Of a DNA stretch of 64,000 nt, positions 26,177 to 35,380 are shown one piece after another (positions within the stretch are counted from its first letter, which is position 1; every line of letters begins with the position of its first letter). Below the pieces are notes generated by a model, which saw only the letters and a list, made by a program, of their open reading frames with translations, did no database searches and had not been told where the DNA came from. A program made the translations under genes and the position numbers. This DNA is from Vibrio brasiliensis LMG 20546 (GTDB taxonomy: Bacteria; Pseudomonadota; Gammaproteobacteria; Enterobacterales; Vibrionaceae), in contig NZ_AEVS01000073.1 of NCBI RefSeq assembly GCF_000189255.1, forward strand, positions 1 to 64,000, read 5' to 3'.

Positions 26177-27145
26177 ATGAATAAAAAGAGTTTGTTTACA
26201 ATACTATTTAGTACCGTAACATTAATAGGTTGCCAATCAACCGGCTCACCAGAATGGTATACCAAACCTCCTGTTAATGATGAGGACTATATATATTCAA
26301 ATGGCAAAGGACGCAGTCTTAACTCAGCCAAGAATTCAGCATTAAGTCAGATAAATTCACAACTTTGGACTCAGGTTGATTCAGATTTTTCTATGAATGA
26401 ATCATCTAGAACAATTAATGAAAAGTCACTTAACAGCTCTTATATTGACAATAATGTAAATACATCAACAGCTCAGATTTCTTTTAGTGGCATTGAGTAC
26501 CTAAAATCCGAAGCAAGTGAATATGATTATTACGTCCAGGCCAGAATTAAGCGTGAAACCATAGTTAAACAACTTATTTCCGATATCGAACGTATTGAAA
26601 ATCAAGCAAAGAATAGACTGCTGGCTCTCAAACATCAGGACAAATTTATTTGGTGGATGGACAACCAAGATCCTGAAAAGCAACTTAGCGATATACAAGT
26701 TCGTCTCGCCATTCTTTCCGGGATGGATAAACAAATCGATGTTGACGTTATTTATACGCCACAGCTGATCAAGCAGGTATCAGAAACTGGTTCTGACATT
26801 CTGGTTCGTATAGTCAACTCTAAAAACGACCTGAAAAGCTCTGATTTTCTCGCCAGCAAACTGGCCAAGCATGGTGTGATGACAACCAAAAAACGTTCAA
26901 AGAAAGTCACACATGCTCTGACTCTAACTTCGGAATATAGGCAAGACAAAATAGGTGAAGCCTTTATTTCAACCAAGCTTACTCAACTCAAACTGATTAA
27001 CTCACAAGGAAAACTCATAGCCAATAATGAGCTTATTTCCACAGCCAATTCTCTAACCAGCTACAAGCTGTCAAAGGAAGGCGCTGAACGACATTTCTCA
27101 GCACAAATAGATGAGTTGGGTTTGTGGCAAGCCATGGGATTTTAA
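26177..27145 (+). CDS. LPP20-like lipoprotein
   Basis: 322 residues with a lipobox, LIGC, after a short signal peptide (start at the ATG at 26177; the frame extends back to 26063 without reason). The segment PEWYTKPPVNDEDYIYSNGKGRSLNSAKNSALSQINSQL (about residues 24-62) is the LPP20/DUF400-like pattern: a W near the start, a G-x-G-x-S and an Ala-rich helix. The rest is unrecognised. The gene is noticeably AT-rich compared with the genes after it. First of three lipoprotein genes; likely periplasmic and membrane-anchored. Confidence 0.75.
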   Translation: MNKKSLFTILFSTVTLIGCQSTGSPEWYTKPPVNDEDYIYSNGKGRSLNSAKNSALSQINSQLWTQVDSDFSMNESSRTINEKSLNSSYIDNNVNTSTAQISFSGIEYLKSEASEYDYYVQARIKRETIVKQLISDIERIENQAKNRLLALKHQDKFIWWMDNQDPEKQLSDIQVRLAILSGMDKQIDVDVIYTPQLIKQVSETGSDILVRIVNSKNDLKSSDFLASKLAKHGVMTTKKRSKKVTHALTLTSEYRQDKIGEAFISTKLTQLKLINSQGKLIANNELISTANSLTSYKLSKEGAERHFSAQIDELGLWQAMGF

Positions 27146-27171
27146 TAATAAACATATAAATGGAGTTAGAA

Positions 27172-28191
27172 ATGATAAGAAAAACGTCATTGGCAGTTGG
27201 AATTTTGATGCTGCTGGGAGGATGTAAATCACTGTCAGGGCCTGATGTTGTTTGTACGCCGGATACTCGAGTAAATCTTGAAGAAGCAGAAGTCGCGATA
27301 AAATCGAGCGAAGATCGAAAAGTAATCGTTCTTCCGGTAGACATCAGTTTTGAAGACTCTGCGGGTGATAAGCTTCGTGCCGTTCTGCGAAATGATCTAG
27401 AAGCAAAAATTACTCAGGCAGGAACCGATCTGGTTGACCGTAAACTGGCTGACAAATTACAGAAAGAGATTCGACTGGCAGAGCAAAGCGGACGTTACAA
27501 TACCAAAGGCGTTCCTATCGCGGATCTGGCTTTGATCACTGAGATAACTTCCAGCGACTTTAACAAGTCTTACAGTGAAGCTAAGTCATTTGTCAACGAC
27601 GATGGGAAAAGGATCCACATTCCCGCTAAATGCCGTTATTCAGTCGACGTTACCGCCATCACTAAGGTCGTCACCCTTCCGGATATGACCTTAGTTGAAC
27701 GTATTGAATTAAAAGGCGATCACTCGTTTTCAACTGAAACGCGCTCTTCAAAATGTCCAATTTCATCAGCGGAATACACATCTCTAGCAAGTAAGTCAGT
27801 TGCAGAAGCGGTCGACTACAACAGTTCATTAGAAGAGCTTCTTGCTCCAAGTGCACCAATTATTGAACTACGCCAATGTGAGGCGGGAAGTATGGTGAAA
27901 ATTGGTATGGGTGCCAACAAGAACGTTAAGCCTGGTGCCGAGGTCGCGTTCTCTCGAGTCATGGATGTGGATGGTGAAATGGAAACATTTGGCGTTGGCG
28001 AAGGTGAAGTGGTCGACATTCCTCATCATGGGATTAAGCAAAAATACGCTTGGGTCAGCATAAATGAAGAGACTGCACTAAAAGTGAAAAAAGGCGACGC
28101 CGCCAGAATCCTTCCTGAAGGATGCTCGATTATCGATGTTGAGTGTCACACCAAAGATATGGGTTTAGAGAAACTAGGACTTAACTTATGA
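27172..28191 (+). CDS. CsgG/LpoB-like lipoprotein
   Basis: 339 residues. The signal peptide ends at the lipobox LLGGC. A domain near residues 45-175 (KVIVLPVDISFEDSAGDK, then NDLEAKITQAGTDLVDRKLADKLQKEI and ADLALITEI) has the shape of the CsgG/LpoB/FlgO family: a conserved VLPV strand, a helix binding an ill-defined partner, and an A-D-hydrophobic strand. The C-terminal part contains VKIGMGANKNVKPGAEVAFSR, an OB or SH3-like barrel. TGGAG precedes the ATG at 27172; the ATG at 27160 is less likely. Overlaps the next gene by four bases. Confidence 0.7.
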   Translation: MIRKTSLAVGILMLLGGCKSLSGPDVVCTPDTRVNLEEAEVAIKSSEDRKVIVLPVDISFEDSAGDKLRAVLRNDLEAKITQAGTDLVDRKLADKLQKEIRLAEQSGRYNTKGVPIADLALITEITSSDFNKSYSEAKSFVNDDGKRIHIPAKCRYSVDVTAITKVVTLPDMTLVERIELKGDHSFSTETRSSKCPISSAEYTSLASKSVAEAVDYNSSLEELLAPSAPIIELRQCEAGSMVKIGMGANKNVKPGAEVAFSRVMDVDGEMETFGVGEGEVVDIPHHGIKQKYAWVSINEETALKVKKGDAARILPEGCSIIDVECHTKDMGLEKLGLNL

Positions 28192-28784
28192 GAAAACTAA
28201 TTGGCACCTTGGCGATCATCTTACCGCTTACTGCCTGTCAAACCACTCAAACTGTGCAGGAAACGCAGAACTTCGCCCCATGTACTTTCCCTGATTCGCC
28301 TGCGGAGAAAGCTCCTGCTTGGGTATGCGATGTTATGCCTTCAGACCTTGTAGCCGGAGCAACAGGTTATGCGAAGAAAAGCGCTGCCGGTATGCCGTTA
28401 ATGAGAAAAGTGGCGGTGAATAATGCTCGCGTCGCTCTGGCATCTCAGTTCCAGACTGATGTCAGTAACATGTTCAAGCAAGCTGTAGAAGCCAAGGTCA
28501 GCACAGATACTCTGGCGGGCAACAGTGAGTCAGTTGTGGAAGTATTCGAGGATGTAACCAAGAACGTGGTTACCCGTTCGTTGAGCAACAGCAAAATCAT
28601 TGTCAGCCAAGTAAGCCCAAGTGGTGGCCTGTACGTGCTAGTCGGTATGGATCAGCAAGCCTACGACGCTAATATCGACAAGATTACTGACGCAACGAAA
28701 GATTCCAAGTTGTGGAACCAATTCAACAACGAAAAAGCGGCTGACGAACTTTCTCAGGCGCTGGAATCTCTTAAGTCAATGTAA
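28188..28784 (+). CDS. LPP20-family lipoprotein
   Basis: 198 residues: lipobox LTAC, then the LPP20 pattern APAWVCDVMPSDLVAGATGYAKKSAAGMPLMRKVAVNNARVALASQF and a C-terminal strand SPSGGLYVLVGMDQQAY. Flagellar FlgP and Helicobacter LPP20 share this fold. ATGA overlap with the CsgG-like gene means coupled translation and probably a physical complex of the three lipoproteins. A strong terminator follows. Confidence 0.8.
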   Translation: MRKLIGTLAIILPLTACQTTQTVQETQNFAPCTFPDSPAEKAPAWVCDVMPSDLVAGATGYAKKSAAGMPLMRKVAVNNARVALASQFQTDVSNMFKQAVEAKVSTDTLAGNSESVVEVFEDVTKNVVTRSLSNSKIIVSQVSPSGGLYVLVGMDQQAYDANIDKITDATKDSKLWNQFNNEKAADELSQALESLKSM

Positions 28785-28792
28785 CCTCCGCC

Positions 28793-28826
28793 AAGGCTAT
28801 CTGGACAACCCAGATAGCCTTTTTTA
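28793..28826 (+). terminator. Terminator after the lipoprotein trio
   Basis: AAGGCTATCTGG and CCAGATAGCCTT with a five-base loop and a T-run. The next gene begins 22 bases later and may depend on read-through. Confidence 0.93.
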
Positions 28827-28847
28827 TCACCAACAAGGACGTCTGCT

Positions 28848-30320
28848 GTGAAATACTCTCTCCCTATTAGTGCCTTTGTGTGCCTACTCTCTTTCCATAG
28901 TGGATTATCAATCGCTAATGACTCTGCGTTTGAGGAACTAGCGGAGCTCAAACGCAACGCAAATGCTCCATTCGAAGAACAAAAGAAGGAGTTTTACGCT
29001 TGGCTGGATAACTATCTTTCAGAATACGAGAGCTGGCGCGATCAATACACCGCGGGCCTAGATCAAAAGAAGCTTGAGTTGATCGATAGCTGGGGAAGTG
29101 GTGAAGTTGATAGCAAAACCAAATCTGTTGAATACTCTAAAAACAATCAAACGAAACAAGTCATTGATTATGAGAACAACACCATCACAGTGTCAGCGTT
29201 AGTCTCAACGGATGAAGAGCTTCAAAAGGCAAAATCGCAGCTAAGCCAACATCAGCTGACACTCGGTGGACAGACACTAGACCTATCTCAAGCGACTGTT
29301 AATCAAGCCTCGGTTCAATACTCGGCTTCAGCTGAAAATAGTGAGAAGAACTTCATTATTGAGCAGACTCTGTCTCAAATGAATGAGCTGGACGTACAGG
29401 CAGAAAGGCTGGTTCTCGCTAACACAGGTATCCCTGAATCCTTTATCCGTGAACGAGCCCATACAAAGAAAATAGAGCTACTGAAACACTCTAAAGATCG
29501 TATCGCAAACATCGCCCATAAGTATCAACAGAAACGCCGTGAATTCGGGCTACCAGAGCAACCGACTGTTGTTAACGCAGAGCTGGCAAGTGATGACACT
29601 TCATCCAAACCGAGCCACACGCCACCGCCTGAACAAGTCGCAAAACAACCAACCTCTCAACAGTTGCCAGAGGCAGAGCAAGCGCCTAAAAAGATAGTTG
29701 CTAAGCCGCCAGTAACCCAACCAGTCAAGTCCCACAAACCGAAGACGATTGTCAGTTATACCATCAAGTTACCAGAAGGGAATCTCAAAGCCAGAGCATC
29801 TCAATACCAACCGCTTGCAGCAAAAGAGAGTAAGAAATGGGATATTGACCAGGCACTTGTAATGGCAATCATGCACAGTGAATCTGCTTTCCGTCCAAAC
29901 GCTAAATCTCATATTCCTGCATTTGGTCTTATGCAAGTTGTACCAACCAGCGCTGGACATGACGTAAATAAGAGAATTCATAATATCGATTCTCCGATGC
30001 CCGTTCAGGACCTCTATCAACCACCGAAGAACGTCGCAACAGGAACCGCGTATCTGCACATCCTTAACGATAAGTACTTACGTTCAATTAAGGATGATAA
30101 GAGTCGTTTGTATTGTGTTATTGCTGCCTACAACACTGGTGCGGGAAATGTAGCTAGAGCGTTCAACCCTGATCGCTCCACCAGCATTAAGAAAGCAGCA
30201 AAAATCATCAATACCATGTCTCCTCAGCAAGTCTATGACCATCTGGTCGCTAACTTGCCCTACGACGAGACCAAGAATTACTTAAGAAAGGTGAACAGTC
30301 GAATCGCGCTTTATATGTAG
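28848..30320 (+). CDS. MltC-like lytic murein transglycosylase
   Basis: 490 residues. A signal peptide is followed by an N-terminal DUF3393-like domain (about 25-215), a Pro/Gln/Lys-rich linker (about 240-305) and a C-terminal SLT domain. The catalytic Glu is in MHSESAFRPNAKS, followed by FGLMQVVP and AYNTGAGNVARAF, the three SLT motifs. It cleaves peptidoglycan between MurNAc and GlcNAc with 1,6-anhydro formation. No lipobox Cys is evident, unlike MltC. The start is GTG with AAGGA upstream. It follows the lipoprotein trio closely, suggesting a shared envelope task. Confidence 0.9.
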   Translation: MKYSLPISAFVCLLSFHSGLSIANDSAFEELAELKRNANAPFEEQKKEFYAWLDNYLSEYESWRDQYTAGLDQKKLELIDSWGSGEVDSKTKSVEYSKNNQTKQVIDYENNTITVSALVSTDEELQKAKSQLSQHQLTLGGQTLDLSQATVNQASVQYSASAENSEKNFIIEQTLSQMNELDVQAERLVLANTGIPESFIRERAHTKKIELLKHSKDRIANIAHKYQQKRREFGLPEQPTVVNAELASDDTSSKPSHTPPPEQVAKQPTSQQLPEAEQAPKKIVAKPPVTQPVKSHKPKTIVSYTIKLPEGNLKARASQYQPLAAKESKKWDIDQALVMAIMHSESAFRPNAKSHIPAFGLMQVVPTSAGHDVNKRIHNIDSPMPVQDLYQPPKNVATGTAYLHILNDKYLRSIKDDKSRLYCVIAAYNTGAGNVARAFNPDRSTSIKKAAKIINTMSPQQVYDHLVANLPYDETKNYLRKVNSRIALYM

Positions 30321-30381
30321 TTTGCCCGGCTCCCTCAAACAATCAGCAATAACATCGACACTAAATTGATTAGGAACAGAC

Positions 30382-31164
30382 ATGGAACAGACCACGACTA
30401 GCCCAGACGAAGCAGTGATAACCCCACCAGGCTCGGTAAAAGACAAAATCAAAGCACAGTGGGCCAAAATGATCGCCTTAGTTTCGATTGTTGCTATCGC
30501 TCTGGGAGGCTTGAACGATACTCTGGATGCAATTGACAAGGTTACTGATATCGTATTATCAAAATTTACCGACATCCCTTCGCAGTCAAATCTGGAAAAG
30601 GTCTACATCAGGGCATCTGCCGACGTTCTTGAAGAGACTTTTGGCGCGCCTGTTTATATGAAAACTTCCTATACAGGTGACGTCATCCGCTACTATAAAG
30701 ATAACCGCTTTATCATTTCAGCTATCGTTAAAGAAGGGTACATTGCGGCCTACTTAGTTTTCCCTGACCAAAGCTTTACTCCAAATACATTCGAACATGC
30801 TGGTGGTGAAGCTCTACTGTCAGTACCACTGGCGGCACAAGAATCGGTCAGTGAACTTAAAGCGAATGTATCGACAACCATTACATATTACATTGAAGCA
30901 AACCCGGCAGGAACTTTCAGTAACCTCTATGCCTCTATTTCTGGTTATAGTCAGTTCTTAGGTCCACTAGACCCACAAAGTAAACAGCAGCTGTTTAAGC
31001 TTGCCGAAGAATTGGTACTTGATGACCTTTCGACCACCACCATTGAATCGGTCCGTCAAAAATTAGTTCCCAACTTCTTTGGCTACAGCACACTAAGTCT
31101 GGTCACCTTAGAACAAGCGGTTTTATCTCAATCTGAGTACCGTTTAATTAATAAAGAGGGCTAG
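30382..31164 (+). CDS. Uncharacterised single-TM protein
   Basis: 260 residues: a short cytosolic N-terminus, one TM helix (MIALVSIVAIALGGLNDTL, about 30-48), then a soluble domain of about 200 residues with EKVYIRASADVLEETFGAPVYMK and YYKDNRFIISAIVKEGYIAAYLVF. I recall similar proteins under the label ETEC_3214 domain, but cannot confirm it. AGGA precedes the ATG. It lies 61 bases after the transglycosylase on the same strand, so it probably belongs to that unit. Function unknown. Confidence 0.75.
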   Translation: MEQTTTSPDEAVITPPGSVKDKIKAQWAKMIALVSIVAIALGGLNDTLDAIDKVTDIVLSKFTDIPSQSNLEKVYIRASADVLEETFGAPVYMKTSYTGDVIRYYKDNRFIISAIVKEGYIAAYLVFPDQSFTPNTFEHAGGEALLSVPLAAQESVSELKANVSTTITYYIEANPAGTFSNLYASISGYSQFLGPLDPQSKQQLFKLAEELVLDDLSTTTIESVRQKLVPNFFGYSTLSLVTLEQAVLSQSEYRLINKEG

Positions 31165-31310
31165 CTATAAATATGAAACAAACCCATTGAGACCGTTTCA
31201 TTGATCTATATGAAAGTATGCGCTTGGTAACACTTCAGTTCTAATTCGTATCGAGTACGCCAAATCAATGATCTGAATCAATCAATCGAAACGACCAATT
31301 CGTTCAACTT

Positions 31311-31340
31311 ATCTAATATTAGAAAAAACAAATATTAGAT
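31311..31340 (+). promoter_or_regulatory. 10-bp inverted repeat next to the receptor start
   Basis: ATCTAATATT and AATATTAGAT are separated by ten bases and end two bases before the ribosome site of the receptor gene at 31352. It could be an operator or an mRNA stem that limits translation. Confidence 0.5.
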
Positions 31341-31351
31341 GAGGAATCACT

Positions 31352-33064
31352 ATGACAGTTGCGCTTGAGCACAAATCGGAATCTGTCCCGATGAACAATA
31401 GCGGGGGAATGGCTGCGTTATTTGCCAAGGTCAGTACCAAACTAAAACTGGCTATTCTACTCACCTTGGTCGCTTTCCTCGTATTGGGATACAAAGGTAT
31501 ATCCGGAATGCAAACCTCCGCTGGCTATATCGAAGAGCTGTATAGTCAGGGGATGCAGCATACTATTCGAACCAGTCGGGTAATCGATGAACTAAGCGCA
31601 GCACGCAGTGCTTTATTACTCTCTTTTCAACACGCTCCCTCTTCTCAAACGGCTTCGATGCACGACCATCCAGTGCAGTTCCATATCGATCAGATACAGG
31701 CGTCACTAAAAACCTTACACCACATCATCGACAATGAGCTGTTGAAGTCCAAGTTGGAAGGTGATGAACAAACCCTAGTCACGAACCTGGCTAAGATTAT
31801 TGACGATATTACTGATCAGGGCTTTGAACCTGCCATCGCAAAATTAAATGCGGGGGATTTCAACGGCTCAAATTTCATTCTTCTAACCAAAATCAACCCT
31901 CTATTCAGCGAGGCTTATAAACTCGCCGAAACCTTCTTCGCAATGCAAGTCGAAGAAGGCAAAGAGAGCTTCATGCAGGCCAATGAAAATACCAGCCATT
32001 TTATTATCGTTGTCAGTGCCATTACCCTAGTTTCTTTAGTCGTGATCATTGGTCTGTCGATATTAGTAATGAAGCGCATCAACATTGCTGTACAACAACT
32101 GGAAACATCGTCAGAGCTCATTGCCAAAGGGGATTTAACCCAACGCTTACACTTAGGCGGCAATGATGAGTTTTCTCATATTGGAGAGTCGGTAAACAAC
32201 ATAGTGACCAGCTTCCAACACGTAGTCCAAACCAACCGCGACTCGATTAGCCAGTTAGCTCGTTCTGCAGAGGAGAGCTCGGCGGTATCTGTGCAAACTA
32301 AGCAGAACATTCTCACTCAGCAGTCACAAACTGAGCAGATTGCCACCGCAATTAACGAATTTACCGCGACGGTGCATGAAGTCGCTCAAAGCGCATCTTC
32401 GGCAGCCCAAGCTTCCGAACAAGCGGATCAAGCGGCTGAAAGTGGCCAGAGTGTGGTGATAGAAAGTATTCAATTGATTGAGAAACTGTCGCAAGAGATG
32501 CAGGAGTCGGTCGATTCGATGCACCAACTGGCACAGCACTCAGAAGAAATTGGCAGTGTTGTTGATGTGATCCAGGGGATTTCAGAGCAAACCAACCTGT
32601 TAGCTCTCAATGCCGCTATCGAAGCGGCTCGTGCTGGCGAGCAGGGTCGAGGATTCGCAGTGGTCGCCGACGAGGTCCGCACTCTGGCGAGTCGAACTCA
32701 AGAATCCACTCAGGAAATTCTGCAAACAATACAAAGATTGCAAAACGGTAGTCGTGAGTCGACTCAGCGCCTGGAAATCGGCGCTCAAAATGCACAATCA
32801 ACTGTAGAGAAAGCCCGTGAAGCGGGTGATGCGCTCAACCTGATTAAGGCAAGCGTCGATCAAATCACTGCGATGAATGTCCAGATAGCCACTGCCGCTG
32901 AGCAGCAAAGCCTGGTAACGGAAGAGATCAACAGCAACATATCGAGCATCAGCGAGATCTCAAATCAAACCGCAGTGGGCGCAGAACAGAGTAGCGCTGC
33001 AACTCAAGAGCTAGCAGAGCTTTCAGAACTGCTTAATCACGAAATCGAGCATTATAAAGTCTGA
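31352..33064 (+). CDS. Methyl-accepting chemotaxis protein
   Basis: 570 residues, a classical transmembrane receptor: TM1 about 31-52, a four-helix periplasmic domain (about 53-215), TM2 about 216-236 ([21 protein letters not shown]), HAMP 237-290, then the signalling bundle with the hairpin tip [36 protein letters not shown] (about 408-443). There is no C-terminal CheR pentapeptide. AGGA precedes the ATG. It is monocistronic. The ligand cannot be inferred. Confidence 0.95.
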   Translation: MTVALEHKSESVPMNNSGGMAALFAKVSTKLKLAILLTLVAFLVLGYKGISGMQTSAGYIEELYSQGMQHTIRTSRVIDELSAARSALLLSFQHAPSSQTASMHDHPVQFHIDQIQASLKTLHHIIDNELLKSKLEGDEQTLVTNLAKIIDDITDQGFEPAIAKLNAGDFNGSNFILLTKINPLFSEAYKLAETFFAMQVEEGKESFMQANENTSHFIIVVSAITLVSLVVIIGLSILVMKRINIAVQQLETSSELIAKGDLTQRLHLGGNDEFSHIGESVNNIVTSFQHVVQTNRDSISQLARSAEESSAVSVQTKQNILTQQSQTEQIATAINEFTATVHEVAQSASSAAQASEQADQAAESGQSVVIESIQLIEKLSQEMQESVDSMHQLAQHSEEIGSVVDVIQGISEQTNLLALNAAIEAARAGEQGRGFAVVADEVRTLASRTQESTQEILQTIQRLQNGSRESTQRLEIGAQNAQSTVEKAREAGDALNLIKASVDQITAMNVQIATAAEQQSLVTEEINSNISSISEISNQTAVGAEQSSAATQELAELSELLNHEIEHYKV

Positions 33065-33072
33065 CAATAAAC

Positions 33073-33104
33073 ACCTGACTCAGTGCTCGTTCGCTGAGTC
33101 AGGT
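33073..33104. terminator. Stem-loop between convergent genes
   Basis: ACCTGACTCAG and CTGAGTCAGGT form an 11-bp perfect stem with a ten-base loop. There is no long T-run, so it may only slow convergent transcription. Confidence 0.5.
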
Positions 33105-33114
33105 AAACGGTTCC

Positions 33115-33960
33115 TTAAGACCTGCCCTTAGCCACAAAGATCACCGCGATACCACTTAAAACAAGTAGCGCAGCGATCACGGACTCGAATGTGATCGACT
33201 CACCCAAACCAATACTTCCCGCAGCAAACGCAATTACGGGCACACTCAACTGAGCGACTGATGCTTGCAGTACTGATATCTGTTTGACCACGCGATACCA
33301 AAGAATATAGCCGAAGCCAGATGCAAAGATGCCAGATAATAGCGCCCAGCCTATACCTTCAGCAGTAATAGTAGAGGAGTTAACCAGCCAGGGGCTAAAC
33401 AAGGCGGCAATCACGCTGGCAAGTACAAAGCCATGGGTAATCGACAAGGATGGTGAAGACGCGCTGCGTCCTAACAGGGTAAACGCTGCCCAGCAAATAC
33501 CGGACAACACCATCAATAGCGCGGCCCACAAACTAGGTGTTTGAGCAGACGGCAGCATAAGGGTGACAAACCCACTGACCGCGACAGCAATCCCTGCCAT
33601 CTCAACCATTTTCAGACGTTGTCCCGAAAGCACATGGAAAGCGACCAACGCCAGCTGAACCATACCAAACAGAATCAAGGCACCTGTTCCAGTGGTTAAT
33701 TGGGTATATGCGTAAGAGAAACTCACTGCATAACCGAACAATGCGATACCGCCCCACCAGCTTAGCTTATTGGTGATAAAAGCGATCTTGAACTCTCGCC
33801 GAATCAACAGGATCAACGCTAAGGTAATCGCACCTGATAACAGGCGAATAAAAGTAAATGAACCTGGGTCAATCGTCTCACCAGAAAGTGCAAAACGACA
33901 AAAGAATGAGTTGGCAGCAAAAGCCATTAACGCCAGTACTAGATTGATTGAATTAGACAT
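33115..33960 (-). CDS. EamA/DMT-family transporter
   Basis: 281 residues with about ten TM helices in two homologous EamA halves (NSFFCRFAL...; and SGICWAAFTLLGRSASSPS...). The second half ends SVIAALLVLSGIAVIFVAKGRS, typical of drug/metabolite exporters of the RhaT/YdcZ type. AGGATC precedes the ATG. It is single, convergent with the chemoreceptor; the substrate is unknown. Confidence 0.9.
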   Translation of the reverse strand: MSNSINLVLALMAFAANSFFCRFALSGETIDPGSFTFIRLLSGAITLALILLIRREFKIAFITNKLSWWGGIALFGYAVSFSYAYTQLTTGTGALILFGMVQLALVAFHVLSGQRLKMVEMAGIAVAVSGFVTLMLPSAQTPSLWAALLMVLSGICWAAFTLLGRSASSPSLSITHGFVLASVIAALFSPWLVNSSTITAEGIGWALLSGIFASGFGYILWYRVVKQISVLQASVAQLSVPVIAFAAGSIGLGESITFESVIAALLVLSGIAVIFVAKGRS

Positions 33961-34231
33961 GTTTGATCCTGATAAAGTCAGGCTCAGTATACCGCCTGAC
34001 TATAGCGGCGATAGCACAAATGATTCTGACTGATGCTTTCTAACTATAACGAGTGAAGACAGCGAGCCTTCATAACTCCTTGTTATGGCGTCAATACCTG
34101 TGTGGCTAATGCTAAACGAATAGATTAGTGATTATCTTGGTTTTCGCCTTTTATCCATTAATAACTGTATTACTCTTATTACTAGGGGACGCATAACTTT
34201 TAGCAATAAATCACCCTAAGGATAGGCAACC

Positions 34232-35380
34232 ATGTTTAGACCACAATGGTTAACCATTTTGTTCGTGATGTTTTTAGTGAGTTGTTCTGAACCAAAACAA
34301 CCAATCAGAGTTGGTGCTGTACTTCCTCTGACTGGAACATTCAGTGTTTATGGACAACAAGCTCTCAGAGGTGCTCAGTTAGCCGTCGAGCAAATCAATC
34401 AGCAGGGTGGAATTGATAACCGGCAGATTGAACTCATTGTTCGTGACAACAATACCGATCCGGCAAAGACCGTACTTTATTCACGCGAACTTATCGAACA
34501 GCATGATGTTTTGGCGTTGATGGGCCCAGTGAGTTCCTCGTCTCGCTACGCGATGAGTGAGATCGCCAGTAAGTTCAAAACTCCCATGATGTATGGCATC
34601 GATTACGAAGGTCGCCATCATAATGATTACCTGATTTGCTACAGCACCATCCCCGAACATTACGTCGATCCGGTCATCCCTTTCTTTATCGAAACCGATA
34701 AGAAAAGCTTCTATATTTTTGGCTATGACTATATCTGGCCTCACCGTATGGCTAAACGAATCCAACAGTCTGTAGAGCAGAATCAGGGAAGCCTCAATGG
34801 GATTGAATTCACGGCTTTTGGGGTAAAGGATTATGGCAAAACCTTGGCACGTATTCAGTCGTCAGGAAGCGAGGTTCTAATGCTCATCTTACCCGGTCAG
34901 GATGGCTTTGAGTTTATTCGTCAGTTTCGCCGCTATGACTTTGATCGCCAGATAGAGATTGTTGCCTTCGCCGCTGATGAAACCTACCTAAATGCACTAG
35001 AAATGGAGCAACTGGAAGGGATCTACACGGCCCTTCATTTTATCAGTCAACGCCAGTCTGACTCTGCACAAAAATTTATCAGCGATTATCGCCAACTTCA
35101 CGGTGATGATGCGGTAGTTACCTATTCATCAAAATCTCATTATGACCTGATCAATTTACTCAAAATGGCAATAGAACAGTCTGATCCTATCACCAAGCAG
35201 AACGTCATGGACAATCTGCACGGTCTGTCGATGTACTCTGGCGAGGAACGTATTTATCTGCGTGAAGACCATCACTTTGATCTGCCAATGTACCTAGGGC
35301 AGTTTCGTCAGGGGGAGCTATCTGTTGCTAAAGAGTTTGGGGTGATTAGTCCCCATGATCAACGACAAGGAGAGCAATGA
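34232..35380 (+). CDS. Type I periplasmic-binding lipoprotein (LivJ/AmiC fold)
   Basis: 382 residues. A lipobox (FLVSC) follows a short signal peptide, so it is anchored. The mature part is a Leu/Ile/Val-binding (PBP type I) fold: IRVGAVLPLTGTFSVYGQQALRGAQLAVEQIN, ALMGPVSSSSRYAMSEIASKF and the hinge YDLINLLKMAI. No ABC permease or ATPase is nearby. Instead the stop overlaps the start of a diguanylate cyclase by four bases, so it is probably a ligand sensor for that enzyme rather than a transport component. AAGGATAGGC precedes the ATG. Ligand unknown; urea/amide-like ligands are one possibility. Confidence 0.88.
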   Translation: MFRPQWLTILFVMFLVSCSEPKQPIRVGAVLPLTGTFSVYGQQALRGAQLAVEQINQQGGIDNRQIELIVRDNNTDPAKTVLYSRELIEQHDVLALMGPVSSSSRYAMSEIASKFKTPMMYGIDYEGRHHNDYLICYSTIPEHYVDPVIPFFIETDKKSFYIFGYDYIWPHRMAKRIQQSVEQNQGSLNGIEFTAFGVKDYGKTLARIQSSGSEVLMLILPGQDGFEFIRQFRRYDFDRQIEIVAFAADETYLNALEMEQLEGIYTALHFISQRQSDSAQKFISDYRQLHGDDAVVTYSSKSHYDLINLLKMAIEQSDPITKQNVMDNLHGLSMYSGEERIYLREDHHFDLPMYLGQFRQGELSVAKEFGVISPHDQRQGEQ

